Origin: Paracyclopina nana
Taxonomy: Eukaryota > Arthropoda > Copepoda > Cyclopoida > Cyclopettidae
Direction of reading: 5' to 3'
Length of the DNA: 64,000 nt
Assembly: GCA_019096065.1 (NCBI GenBank)
Contig: JAGUCH010000003.1
Coordinates: 8,060,001-8,124,000 of the forward strand
Numbering within the stretch: the first letter of the stretch is position 1; every line of letters begins with the position of its first letter. Shown piece by piece: positions 1 to 18,600 of this stretch. A model generated the notes under the pieces. That model saw only the letters and a program-made list of their open reading frames with translations. It did not search any database and had not been told where the DNA came from. A program made the translations under genes and the position numbers.

Positions 1-3847
<3,847 letters not shown>

Positions 3848-5966
3848 CGCAATTTTTGCAAAAAGTCTCTTTTTCACTCACTGCTTGGCTTTCTCTTCCT
3901 CTATGTCATTTTGTCTGTGTGTGTGTAAGCTGGAAGCAATAAAAGATTAGTAGCTGGGCTTGTTGTTATCAGCGATTTTACTATTTTATCATCGAGATTA
4001 TTTTTACATATTGCGTAGACTGGAATGTCAAACATTGGCCTTTTTAAAATTGAAAACAATCGAAATGAGCATACGGCCAAGAATGGTTGACATGAAGTGT
4101 CCTGTCAAACTAATCAATGATACGATGAGCAATCACAGCTGTCAAAAAGTCGGCAGAGACTTACAGAGCTAGGCTGGTCGACTCAAGGGCCAGGCAAAGG
4201 CCATCAAAGGTCCTCGTTCTTCATCATCCTCATCCCCAAGAAGAACCATGGCCCACTTGCCATTCCAAAGCACTCAGCTTTCAGACATAAAAGCGTTGCC
4301 AGACTTTGCTGACAGAATAACAAAGTTGACCCCGGTCATTTCGCGGAAAAAATGAGATAAACATTATTAACGAGATCAGCTTATTTTGATTTACGGGAAA
4401 TGATTTACGCAAATGTCAAAAGCGACTTTTTTGTGGTAAATCGAATGCATGGAATTGACGGGATGAGGCAGGTGCATGAAAAGCCAAAAGGATAACTCTG
4501 CTTGGTACCAAAAGCATCAGCAGCAGCAGACGGACGATACCAAGGGCGAAAAAGGCAAGCAGAGGCAAAAGTCCTTTAGGAGTTCTCACAATGAAAAATG
4601 GCTTAAAGTTTTTGATGAGGTGCAAGAATAATGGTTTTGATTAGTTAAAAACGAAAAAGACTTGGAGCCGCTTTGTGCGCTGATGCGCAAATTAGCATGC
4701 ATATGGGTGGCTTTTCCTGATAGTCGCCCCATCACTTCTATGATGTTCTTATCTCTTTTGTAGCAGAGAGACTTGAAGTCTAGCAATCTTATGTTTAGCA
4801 GTGCTAGCACGAATCATTGGAATTTCCTGTTATTGCATCATAGCATCTCTTTAAGTCGAATCAAAATTGGATTAACTTCATTCTAGAAATGCATCGTAAC
4901 TACTTATTTTATAAAGGCTCATTTTTGTGAATTATGAGGAGCCGCTCAATTTTAAACTTGTTTCAAAATGCGCTATTTTGGGTAACTTAGGCATAAAATA
5001 GATGGGCTGGCTTTCTCTTTAGACGAGAATTTCAATCAAGGCGGAAAAAGAGCAGGAAAACCTTCGTTTTAATCAATGCTGGCTAGATTAAAAGAGAGAC
5101 TGCAGACGACTGCAGATAATGATCGGCTAGTGGAGTCCATTACAACATCACGACGAACGGGTTGAGGAGGAAAAAACACGTCAACAACAACAAGAACATC
5201 ATTGACAAGTTCATGACCGGGAGGCAACCCGCTGACTTGCATTAGCATAGAAATGACGCGATGTTGTTTCTTCGCATTTTCCACATTTTCGCCGAGAACG
5301 ACAAATTAAATTAAAGCAAATGTTTGCGTCACGGTCGCTTCTTCGGCGGAGAAACGACAATCTTGCAAAAGTACCGCATTGTTCAAGCCAGAGAAACCAT
5401 GGCGACATTTTTATGCGTTTCTCGCCTCCGCACCAGGCTGCCCAAGACCATCATAAAAATTTGCATTTGATAACAGCGCGAGCGAGATCATCATTCATCA
5501 CTGCCAACATTCCAGTTGACAATTATTATGATAGCCAGAGGATAGCAACAATCGCCACGATGTCTCAATCATTAAAGCCGTGCCATGATCTGTATGCCAA
5601 AGAGGTGTATCGTATGTAAGCGATACTGCATTACGTAACCAAAATCTGTATCGATCATGAAGCCTTATTTTTTAATTATGAAACTCTTGCGCGCGCGCAT
5701 TCACCATGCGGGAGTTGCTGCATACTCCATTTTCACGGGTCTTGCATTGGTAATTCGGACAAGTTGTTTTCATGGTAATGAAGGGTTGTTGAAGACTTTA
5801 TGATTCAGTCTTGAAACGACCCGCAAGGTGAACGGACGTTGTTTAGCCGTCTAGATTATTACGGATTTAAAATTAGCCGCTGCGTGACCGTGCGGTAAAC
5901 AGGAAACCTCCCCAATAATCCACTGCTCACCCTTGATATTCAGTTTGACAAGTGCAACCGACCATA
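3848..5966. promoter_or_regulatory. Divergent upstream region between the MLK gene and the cysteine-rich gene
   Basis: No coding exon is supported here. Just upstream of the MLK start, the minus strand carries CTAAT followed by CTTTTATTGCTTCCAG, a good branch point, tract and acceptor ending at 3930. The MLK leader is therefore probably spliced, with an upstream noncoding exon somewhere in this region. A short alternating GT run lies near 3917-3926 and a 12-bp CG palindrome at 5688-5699. The two genes are divergently transcribed, so both promoters should lie here, but I see no clear TATA box that decides a start. Confidence 0.4.
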
Positions 5967-7042
5967 ATGGGTGTATCTTCAGCACTATCTTTGCTGGCTG
6001 CGTTTGCCATTTTGGTTCAAGCCGCTCATTGCGCAACCGTGAGATCGTTTCCCAAGTACGATTATGGTAAGCTCTGTTCTCGTGATATCTTTTTATTGGC
6101 GCCAATCACTGCAATTTTCCAGGGGGCAAGGATCACTCGCAGTTCATCCAGGATGCCCTGGCCAGAAGCACTCCGGGATCGGCCAGGCTGCTGGCGGAGC
6201 TCTTCGGAGGCCTCCAATTGGACATGGATTTCGAGGGTAGGCAAGCCATCATCACGGTCGGAGGAGCTGCCACCAGATGTCAGCATCAGTCGCCTTGCTA
6301 CGACGCAAACTGCAAAGCTTGCTACGATCCCCTGTTGAGAATCCATGGCAAATGCGGAGGAGCCAGCTACTTCACGTGCAGGGGATCCCTGCCGAAGCCG
6401 TGCTTGCCTTACACTTGCACATACAGGGTACACATTTGAAATTACACCAATAAACCCTTATGGAACCATTCACTGATTGCATGAAGGGCGAAACCTCGAG
6501 GACGGGAAAGAGCATCAACGACGAGGCCGTTTTTGTCAAAAAGTTCTCCAGGTTCGAGGACATTTTCTGCATCGCGGAGGACAGGAGCTTCAACGAGGAG
6601 AATTCCACCGCCGTCAACTCGGTGGGCGAGCTCGAAATAAGCGATGAACCCGAATGGGTCATGCCCGTGTCCGATGCCGTCACCCAATGCAAGGGCTATG
6701 ACACGTGCGTGCACATGTCTTGCGGTAGCTGCTACGATCCTTACTTGGGAGCTCACACAACGTGCGGGAAAATGTCCTACTTCGATTGCGACGTCAGTCT
6801 GCCGGACGTTTGCAGGCCCATGAAATGCACGGACTCCATCATCAGCGACGTAAAGATTGCTTTCTTTTTTTAAAATGCGCTTTTGATGCAGCTTTTTTCA
6901 CATTTAGATCTTTCCAATGAACGGCTCCGTGGCAGAGCCTCGAAGCGTTGACGCCGAGGAGTTTATGCATCCAACTGTCAAGCAGATTTTGGTCCGGAAT
7001 TTTACTCCGCTTCCAGAGGAGCGGAAAAAGTGTAAAAAGTAA
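5967..7042 (+). CDS. Secreted protein with two identical-spacing eight-cysteine repeats, family unknown
   Basis: Four exons: 5967-6066, 6123-6427, 6487-6849, 6908-7042, with 56-59 nt introns, giving 300 residues. ATG 5967 opens a classical signal peptide (hydrophobic SALSLLAAFAILVQAAHC, residues 5-22). Residues 86-132 and 203-249 are two modules with exactly the same pattern: C-x5-C-x4-C-x2-C-x10-C-x7-C-x7-C-x4-C. Both keep CYDP after the fourth cysteine, a Ser-Tyr-Phe before the sixth, and SLP between the sixth and seventh. Each module sits on its own exon, so the gene probably arose by exon duplication. All 16 cysteines could pair, which fits an extracellular protein. The modules are linked by an acidic spacer. 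The acceptor at 6486 has a weak pyrimidine tract and is the least certain junction. I do not recognise the family and assign no function. Confidence 0.82.
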
Positions 7043-7048
7043 AATACA

Positions 7049-7054
7049 AATAAA
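7049..7054 (+). terminator. Candidate polyadenylation signal of the cysteine-rich gene
   Basis: AATAAA lies 6 nt after the stop codon at 7040-7042. If used, the 3'UTR is only about 20-30 nt. A second AATAAA at 7849-7854 (context TCAATAAAGAACC) is the alternative and would give a UTR of about 0.8 kb. Confidence 0.45.
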
Positions 7055-7961
7055 TTCCGCAAGGTGGCGCCGTCAACAGTGAGAACAAAGGAATCACGCT
7101 TAGTTCTCGGCATCTTTTATAGGGGTCGCTGACTTCTCATCCTCCCATAAAGCGTTACCGGAAAGTACAGCGTTCATTTTATATACATTTTGGCTGTACA
7201 TCGCAATATTTGGCTATAAATCAAGTTAAAGAACGTGAAATTGTTTCTCTTCCTTTCCACGCTGGCCCTGACTCATCACTCATTCACCGTTTTGCAAGTC
7301 ACGCGAGCAAGACGCAGTAGATTTGGAATTTGAAGAGGAAAATCGCTGAAAAAGCCCACTGGTTTGTATTTATTTCTCTGGTTAACCTCCCGCAACTTAC
7401 CGAACTTTTGCCGCATTGTTATTATTGTGATTCCATGAACTCTCAGAAGATTTACCGTTCACAGGCACTGCTGCTCAATTCCAGGTTTAGAACGTTATGA
7501 ATTGTGTGATCATTTCATTGTAACTTTGATTGTGTTTCACGAGGGGTCTGAAAAAAGGCGGCACCAAAAATGACCACGACCTCTTGAGAAATCCAGGCCT
7601 TTTTTGAGGCCCTTGAAAATCACACATTCATAGTCGAAATCGATGCTTTGCAAGGGGAGAAAGTTAATTGACCTTTGAGGGACGCCATTTTGAATTTTTG
7701 CATTTTGCTGCTGAGTTTCATTTTTATGCAATTTTCGGCTTGAATTTTACTTCAAAGTGATCGATTTCCAGCCTGGTTTTTGCCTGTGAGCCACACACAC
7801 TTTTCAGACTCCTCGTGAGCTTGAAATGTATTTGAGAGATCTGGATCAATAAAGAACCCTTTTCAAGCATAAAACTTGTATCTTGGACTTGGTGTTGTTA
7901 TTGTTTCTCTGCATTTCCCGCACATAATTTGTTGGGTGTCTTTGAGGCGCCTAAGCTTTCT
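7055..7961. other. Intergenic spacer or long 3'UTR, no gene seen
   Basis: No open frame here resembles a protein and no RNA gene is apparent. The AATAAA at 7849-7854 could close a long form of the preceding transcript. The rest is AT-rich unique-looking sequence. Confidence 0.4.
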
Positions 7962-7969
7962 TATAAAAG
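7962..7969 (+). promoter_or_regulatory. TATA box, probable helicase promoter
   Basis: TATAAAAG is a consensus TATA element. It sits about 240 nt upstream of a strong donor (GTCCAG|GTACGTGAGT at 8206/8207) that would close a 5'UTR exon of the helicase. A transcription start near 7990-8000 is inferred. A short GATGAT run (8008-8030) would fall within that leader. Confidence 0.5.
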
Positions 7970-8206
7970 CTGGGAACTTGTGGAGAGGATTTAACAAACA
8001 AGTACACTGATGATGATGATGTTGATGATGGATCCACGAGAAAACTGCTTTGCTCTCGCTCTCTTGTCTCCCCCCTCGAGATTCAGTTTTCTACGGATCA
8101 AGGTCACGCACCAGCTGTGTCAGCCTGCTGAATTTTTGGCTCTTTTCAAGGCCAAAGGTTCCCTGTTCTTTGTGGCATATGTACAACACTCTTGATCACT
8201 GTCCAG

Positions 8207-8549
8207 GTACGTGAGTCTTAGTCCTGGAGGAAAATGTTGTTGTTCCCCTGTATGCTGCTGGACATGGTTGCAATGGGCGACACAGGATCATCATATAAGT
8301 CCAAGACAAAAAATATATGGAAAGGGTTCACCTGCTACTTTTGCATTACCATTCACACCTTCTTGATGGCTGCTAAGAACTTTGGCTTGATCTACCTTAT
8401 GCTTGTTAATGTCATTAACAAGCCTAATCACTTGTGCATGCCAATGCTGTACGCAAGCATCTTTCAATCATAATTGGAAAGCCCAGCCAAAGAGTCTTGA
8501 GTAGCCACTGACTTAGCTATGTTGGTCTAAAGTTGAGCTGGACTTTCAG
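8207..8549 (+). other. Probable 5'UTR intron of the helicase gene
   Basis: The donor CAG|GTACGTGAGT at 8206/8207 is near-consensus. The acceptor GACTTTCAG at 8549 lies nine bases before the start ATG. An alternative acceptor TTTAG at 8558 would abut the ATG directly. The short open frame inside the intron (8234-8473) has no recognisable protein character. It contains a perfect 23-nt palindrome (see 8401-8423). Confidence 0.55.
8401..8423. repeat. Perfect 23-nt palindrome inside the helicase leader intron
   Basis: An 11-bp arm (GCTTGTTAATG) is followed by one base and its exact reverse complement (CATTAACAAGC). It can form a hairpin only with some of the central pairs open. I see no TSD or TIR context that would make it a transposon. 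Confidence 0.7.
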
Positions 8550-8558
8550 AAAATTTAG

Positions 8559-10690
<2,132 letters not shown>

Positions 10691-12660
10691 AGACATCCGG
10701 ATTTGTTTTTTGTGCATTTAGCTAAATTCAGTTTAATGTATATTAGAACAAAAAAAATCTCCCTTAATTCCCTCGATATCATCCTGAATACTAATTATCT
10801 TTGTAAATACAGTTGAATGTACGAATTGAAATACAAACCCAAGTATTAGTATTGGAAAGGCTGCTTTCTCTATCTATATTGGCCATGCATCAGAAATTGC
10901 ACAGTTATTGTGTGCCAATGGTTTGGCAAAATACAAGACCTTTTTTGCAATGGATGCGTTGCATTACTCTGCTAGCTTTAGGGTATCTATAGATGCATTA
11001 CAATTAATGCAGCCTTTTGGCCAAAATCCTAATGAAATTGGTGGGTGACCGTTTCATTAAGTCCTGCTGGCTCTGAAGAAATTGGTGAGCTTTTTGCCAT
11101 GAATGCATATAAATCTGGTGAAAAGGTCAGTATTCTATATTCCAACGAAGTGTCAAGATTTCTTTTCTTGAAATGCACAATATGTTACTGGCTTTCACAA
11201 ATACTTTTAGGAGCCACATTTTTCCAGGAAAACGAGATCAATGCACGTGAAAAGTTAAAAAAGAGGCCTTTTCGTTGCAAAACTGTGTATCTTTAAGGCT
11301 GACCAAAGTCCATCAGTACTTATCGTTTCATTTCGAGCTTTCCGAAATCTAAGGTAATTTTTTGGTGAAAAGCCAAGCTGCATGAGGAAACATTAATTAT
11401 TCATTCACGATGCAGCATCAGGTGCGACTCGGATTTCCAAGCCACATATTGAAAGAATTATGAGATTTACGAATTGGGGCCGCAATAAATAGTCACTAAA
11501 TGTACATATTTTCGAGATGAAATCCTCCATCCGTAGAAAAAGTACGGATATGGTGAAAACGGGGAGTGACGGCCTCGGCCTCGGTTGAGGCCGCTTCTCT
11601 CTCATCCAAGCCGCTTTTCGCTACTCGCGGCCGTCGAGGATGAGAAAAGTGCGAGCCTCGTTAGTCTGGCTTTACCTCTAAAGTGAAAGCAGAATATTCA
11701 ATTTTGCAGCGTACAGAATAAACGCACGTCAAGGCTAGGTCAAAACAGATATCAAGGTAACGTGACTCAAGTGTCTGGAAATCTTCTTCTTCGAAGCTGT
11801 CCAAATTTGCAATGGTACATTGCGGATGCATTTTTGCAATATATAGATGGCACGTAACGTAATACACTTTCTTCCGGAATTTGGCATGGCATCGTAAAAA
11901 GTTCATAAATGCCTCGAAAATATGCAAGTTTTTTGCTCTCGCAGACATAGCAGTATATGCAGTTTGTAATAAATACGAGAATGGATCAATTTTGCCATGA
12001 TAATTTATCAGAAGCTTGAGCTTTTTGCATAAACGCACGAAATGAAAGCATCTGCGTGCGCGACGACGATTAATTGCAAGCTGACGAAGAATCTAATCTG
12101 CTTTATCAAGTTATTCTAATAAAGCAGCATAATATGCTAGCCGTAACATAATGTAATAATTACGTGTCTTTAGGAGCATTGAAGATGACGCGAGGACCGG
12201 ATGCAGTCGTTGGTACTTATCCGTCAATATTATCATCATCCACATCTGTGCAAGCCGTGAGCCACCTTCGTGAGATAAAACAATGCTAGCAAGGTTGGCG
12301 GCCTCATCCTCGAGTAGGATGTGATAAGCTTTGTGTGCTCAGCGCTAGACTGATTATCAAGCCTACTGAAGGGACTACTGTACTAATAGAGTAAGCAGAT
12401 CAGCCAAATCAAGAATGAAAGGCCATCAATTGACAACAACATTCGACGTTGCGTTTTTCCTACATACGAGCAGCCAAAATAAAAAGAGAGCTCGTAATCT
12501 ATATAACCCATCAATAAGCAATAAGATCATAAACTGTATTGAAAAAATGCCTTCTTAATTTTTTCTATACAACAACTCTGCACAGAGAAAGCTTTCTGAT
12601 TTGCATTTGTCATTTTTCAGAATACATTCAATAGTATCATATCGTATTGCAGATAGCCAC
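10691..12660. other. Intergenic region with helicase 3'UTR and channel-gene 5' leader
   Basis: No AATAAA follows the helicase stop closely; the transcript end is unresolved. A GC-richer patch near 11568-11640 (repeated GGCCTCGG with a GAGGCCG inverted copy) stands out from its AT-rich surroundings and could be part of the channel-gene promoter. At 12601-12620 the sequence CATTTGTCATTTTTCAG is a good acceptor, so the first coding exon of the channel gene probably begins at 12621 with 40 nt of leader. The 125-codon minus-strand frame at 11661-12038 shows no family features. Confidence 0.4.
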
Positions 12661-15600
12661 ATGGCTATAAACGCCCCAATGCACAACGAGATGATTTTGG
12701 AAGCCCGTGGAGGTCATGTGGACCAAGCCTTGGCTGAGGCTGGCCGAATTGAACCCATGGGTTCCAGGGAGGAGAAATTGGGCTCTTCAGCCTCAGTGGC
12801 AAGTGATGATGACGAAATGGGCGTTCGCCATTGCTTCTACGATTTTTGCAAGCAAACCATTCTCCATGGGTGGCACTACTTGGCGGATATTGAAAATAAT
12901 GCCACGCCCACCTCCCCCTCGTTTGCCACATTTGCGGGGACACCAGTCTCCAGCCTTCCATTAACTGCAGTTGACAGGGACAAAAAGCGGTCGAGATCCT
13001 CGTCGCCAGAGACCTCGAGGTCAATATCGAGGTCGAGGTCCAGGTCGAGGTCGCCAAATAATCACCACCATGTGACTTTGAACGCCAAAGCCAGTGGCTC
13101 TGGCAGAGCCAACGTTAGTATCACTCATCACCACCACTGCTGCACATCTTGTCACGGAGGCCACGGTGGAGGCCAAATTGGTGGTGACGAGGTCGTCAGA
13201 GCAGCAGCTGGTGGAGGTTACCCTGAGGATTTGTCCAATATGTCCCCCTCTGGGAATCGGCAGATTCTCTGCTGCTGCTGGACCTTACCTCGTGAAGATA
13301 CCAGAACTACCAGTTCAAGGTAATTGATTATAGAGCCTGCAGATTTTTTTTTTCGGTGAAAAATCAAGCTTGGCACAAACAGTGCATCTTTAAGACAGGC
13401 TTTTTATGGCCTTATTCAAATGCAAGTTTAAAGTGGAGTTTAACAAGGTGCAGCAGCTTTCTTCTGGCTATGAAGGGAAATGGTTTTTAATTAGGCTGGG
13501 GATATAAGCAGGAATCTACGCATTATTCATTTGGACAAAGTCTAAACATTGACATAGGCTGCAAAGGTAATCAGAAAGAATTGTAAGTGCTCCTTCATGA
13601 TAAAAGTACTTTATGCCTTTAGGGTACCTTAAGAAACCAACGTCATATATTATGATTAGCATCTATAATGTTTTTCCAAGTCATGCAATCACCTAGAAGT
13701 GACCATGCTTCGAGGTTGAGTCAATTTCCCAATGAGGGAAATTGCGATAGCCCTGAGCTTGCGCTGACACAATCAGCTGATTAGTCATTGTTCTTTTCAG
13801 CAGCAGGGCCAAGCATTGCCCTACGAGCAGTCCAATTTCGTTGCGGCAGCGAAGACAACAGCAATTGAGGCCTCAGTCCTCCTCATTTGGCAGCTCTGAA
13901 AATTCGTGCACTCATCAAAAAGCGGTTGTGAACAACAACAGCAAGTCCCAAAACAACGAGCATGCCAATGGAGGTGGGAGGAATCTGCATGCACCTCACT
14001 TCTCCCATGCCACCTCGGCCTTTCGTTCCACGTTTTGGACTATGATAATCATGGCCTCAGTCGTCTCTGGAGGCTTCTTCCTGCACAACAACACTAGTGA
14101 GTTTCTGCACAGCACCGTCCAGACCACGTTGGACGGCAGCGTGCCCTTGTCAGAGGTCTTCTTCCCCTCGGTGGTGGTGTGCAACATCAACCAGATTCGA
14201 AAGTCCTTCTTTGCCGAGCTCGGCTTCTACGAAAATGACACTCTAGTGCGAATCATGTACGAGGACTTCATCAAGGGTACCATGGACTCGGACTGGGAGG
14301 CCCCAGAGGTCACACACGACCCCAAACGAGATGCATTCTACCAGGTGAGCCGAAGCGCCTTAAATTCATGTCCTAGCTTTTCAGAGCATTATAATTGCGC
14401 AGTGCACGCATATGTATGGCTATTCTTTAAGTTGCAAGGGGACTACTAATTGTGCCATTGAATTGCTGATCTTTACAAATGATAATGCTAGTAGCATAAG
14501 CATTATTGCGAGAGAAGCAAGCTTTTTTCTCAACAAAACGTAATATGGGCTGTCGTAGCATGATTAGATAGCCTTTATTGAACGGCCTTCATGTTTGCAA
14601 AAGTTGCTCATTCCGACCAGAAAAGCAAATAAGCCACACTACTCTCCTAACTTTTCCCCTGTTGTTTTCTAGGACAGCTCATCCACTCGTGCAGTATGTT
14701 GTTGAATGCTTTTTTCGTACTATTACACAGCTTCATTCTTTTTTATTTCTTTTAACAAAAAACGCTTGCCATGCAAGATTTTTGCCAGCATTTTAAAGCT
14801 TTTCTCTTACTTGTACTCTAAAGAAATCAATCAATTTTTCTCGCTTGAAAAATGGGCCAAAATTAGCATGACTTCTGAGCCATCCTTGCTATAGCGGCTT
14901 ATTTCGTATTTTTCAATATCCTGCATAAATTATCGAGGGGGCTTCTTACTAGCATTAATGACTATTAACGCTGGGTAGATTATATCTGTTCAGCTCGCGT
15001 TCAATCATCAGAACGTACTCCATATTATAAGACTATGGTGATATTCACATCGCATTTTTACTACTAAGAACCCCTGAAATATTGTCTGGTTGGGCTTGTC
15101 ATAGAATACTTCTACTTCACTGAAAATGGCGTTCGGGCCCAAAGTTACGTGCGAGCTCTTCAAGTATCGGCAACTTTCTCAAATTGTAGGTGCTGAAAAC
15201 GTACTTGGAGAAGCGCAACTTGACTGTGGAGGGCTCGATAACTTGGCTCAGCCATCAAATGTGCGACGACATGTTCATCTACTCCAAGTGGAACGGAACC
15301 ACGACCTACGGCTTTGGCGCCAACGAGCGGGATTTTGGCACCGATTACGGCATCTGTTGCTGGTACACGCCGCAGCTCAACTTTTCCGCTATTCCTGACG
15401 GTCCTGATACCGACTGGGCCTACTGGTTCAACTCCGTGCCCAAGGGCGCGAAAACGGGCAAAGACAACGGCTTTTCCGTCTTGTTTGACATTGAGTCCTA
15501 CGATTACGGCTACTACGATGAAGGCTCAGAGGGCCTCAAAGTAGCCATTGTCCACCATTTGGACATGCCCATCATTCGCCAGAGGGCTTTCCACGTGGCT

Positions 15601-18600
15601 CCAGGGACTGAGAACCAGATACCTGTGACCCCCACCCTGTACACGACGAATCAGCAGGTGAACGTCATTAAGATACAGAATGTCCCATAATTATCTAAAG
15701 GAATAATAAGATTTTAGTTAAGCCAAGCAAAGCATTTTCAGGCGTTGGATTCTTTACGTACTGTCTGCATATCTGCAGCATTCAATTTGCTTGCTCGCTC
15801 GCGGCTACTTACATTTGCATTTAGTCGAAACTGGGTGGGATTTTGCCAACATGATATCATGGTATGGTAATGGGACCACCGATAATTATAACCCTGATTT
15901 TCAAATGAGCCATCATTAGCATTTCACGTACACAGCCATTAATTACGTGATGGTGCATCAAGGCAAAGCTTGGATTACATTATTACACTTTCAATGTAGT
16001 GCATTAAACGTAATCTATGCGTCAATCGTTTTTGGAATACGTAAATACGTAGCATAATTCCCCAAAATCTATCAAAGCTTCTCTGGTAAGCTTTTCTGGT
16101 ATACCTTTTACTGTTGAAATTGAAGATGTCGCATTTCCGAATGTGATGAGGGAAAAAGTGATGCCTGGAGGCATCTTGTGCTGGCATTATTGCAAAAACT
16201 TCCAAGTTATGCAGGCATTCTGCGAGGAAGTCGTATGAGGTGTAGATTTACTCGAAATGCGAGACTGGCAGCAAAGATGTGCAGGCATAGGACTTTGGCT
16301 TCAAGCGAGCAAACTTTCGAAAATATTGGAGTCAATCATGAGGCCCAAAAAGACCAATACAGTTTGTACCCAGAATACTAGATAAAAAGTGAAACAGTTA
16401 CAAAATGAATATGTGATCAAATAGCAGGGGCGTTCTCATGAAAGCAGCCATATATCTATGGTGGAAATTGGTTCTTCAAAACGAGAGAGAGACTCGTGCA
16501 CGCTCACACACGAGATATGAAGAGAATAATAGTAATCACCATATGTTTCTTTTTTTTGTGTGTGTATGAGTGGAAGAGAGGGAGACATATCATTCATTGC
16601 TGCAGTACCTTTTTGAAAAAGTAGATGAGCATACTTTTCTCATTACAGGCTTTGGATCGATTCGTGCCCGAAGAGAGAGATTGCTACAAGGAGGATGAAA
16701 TTGATCTGATGTATTTGCCCAAGTCCCACGGCTATCGCTACGAAATGTCCAATTGTTTGTTTGAGGCTGCTTATGAGAAGATCTTGGAAGTGTGCCACTG
16801 TGCGCCAGGGTGAGCTACTATTTTAGCCATATATGTTTTCTTGGCCTGTGCCAGCTAAATAATTACTGGCTACAAGACTAATTTGGAGTGTTCCATATGT
16901 GTAAGGATGATGACACGACAAGTTTCACTGACAAATTAGGCTGGCAGAAGTAATTCTCTTCTTGGCTTTCCAAGAGAATCTCCCTGCTGCCAAATCACTT
17001 GACTCAAGCCATTTACCTGGCTTAATTATGCACGAGGACTTTTTTGATATTGAACAGATGCTCTAAGAGATGCTGGAGCCTGGCTCCTTGGCCGATATTA
17101 TAATTTGCATTCTTACAGTTTTTCGATAAGTATCACAAATGTCTCGAAAGCAGTCATGTGGGAGCAGCAGGGTTGCCAATGCTGCCCAGTGAGGATATTC
17201 TGTTTTTTTGTGTCTTCTATTGTATGAACTCTTTAATATCCATGAATGTTTTCGAAAAAAAAGTACGAAACATTCATAAGCCCGGAATAAGAAAGGCGAG
17301 GAGCAATAACTTCTTTTATCTGCAATACGTTGAATGCACCTAGCTTACAGAATCACGCGCGATTCCGAAGGCCACATTTGTCTTGCAAAAACGTAGTTTA
17401 ATAAAGTTTGGTTATTTATGAACATGCAGATTCCACAACGAGGGAGGAGCAGCTGCTTACAAGCAATATCCAGTTTGCCAAGGCAAGCAGTTGACTTGTT
17501 CCAACAACATTTTGAACCGCATGGGCGAGTTCAACTACGTCCAAGACATCATTGAGAACAAGACGAAGGTGTGCTTAACCAACTGCGAAGATCAAATCAA
17601 TGAGCTGTTCGTGACCACATCCAACTATCCGAACAAGAAGACTTTCAAAGAGCGAGAGGAGTTTTGCCTCCTCGTTAAAAAGCTCATTATGTGAGTATAA
17701 TAATCTTTCTTGATCACACTTGCTGGCTGCTAGCTTCACTATGCATGAATGCACCACCATTCAGCCTTGGTCGTATTTTTAAGCCTACGAATGCTGTCAA
17801 AAAAGAAGCTATTTTGGAAAAATTGCAAGCTTGCTTCAATCACTTGTCACTTACAGCTGCTGCTCTTCATACAGAAGCTTAAAGATAGCTGAGATTAGAG
17901 AGTATTTTGTGTTGATGATTAGCACGAGGCTTTTATGGCTTAGCATCATTTAGAAGGTCACGGCAGAGAGGTACTTAAGTTTTGCTCAGTAAATTATGAA
18001 TTGCTCCTGTCATTCAGCAGGCAGGCATCTGTGGACAAATTGCTCTGAAACCTATTTGAGCAGTTATACTCAGACGTACATGGCAGCAATTCATTTGGGA
18101 AATGCATTGTTTCCTACTGCCTCAACGTACACAATATGACGAAGATGGTATATATCACTAATTGCTAATTTTCTCTAGTACCATTCTGGCTTAACGTCTA
18201 CTTTCTGCTGAGCCACTGTTTTTTCTCACTCAGCAAACAAATGACCCTCTATGTTAAGCTTACATAAGATCAAATATCCTTATGGTGCTGGGCTGCCTTT
18301 TACTGCATAAAGAAGTAGAATACTGCAAGGCCTTGAGCTTACAGCTGTTGAATATGTAGTATGTACTGGGCAATTATCACTGACGCAAATATTTTCTCTA
18401 TATGCTCGTCTATCAGACGAGGCCTACGTGTACTCGTACATGTATGTAGGTTATAAGCACTATTATGAGCATATACAGTAGAGCGTTTGACAAGCCCCAT
18501 TAAAAGCCTCACCTGTCATTTGCAGAACTTGCAAAAGCCACAAAAGGCTGCCGTTGTCAGCAGACTACCCCAACCTCTGCCCGACGTTGGAGCTGGTGCC

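Noticed and set aside
11661-12038. Minus-strand 125-codon frame upstream of the channel gene
   Set aside because: No recognisable family or motif, AT-rich codon use, and it lies where the channel leader is expected.
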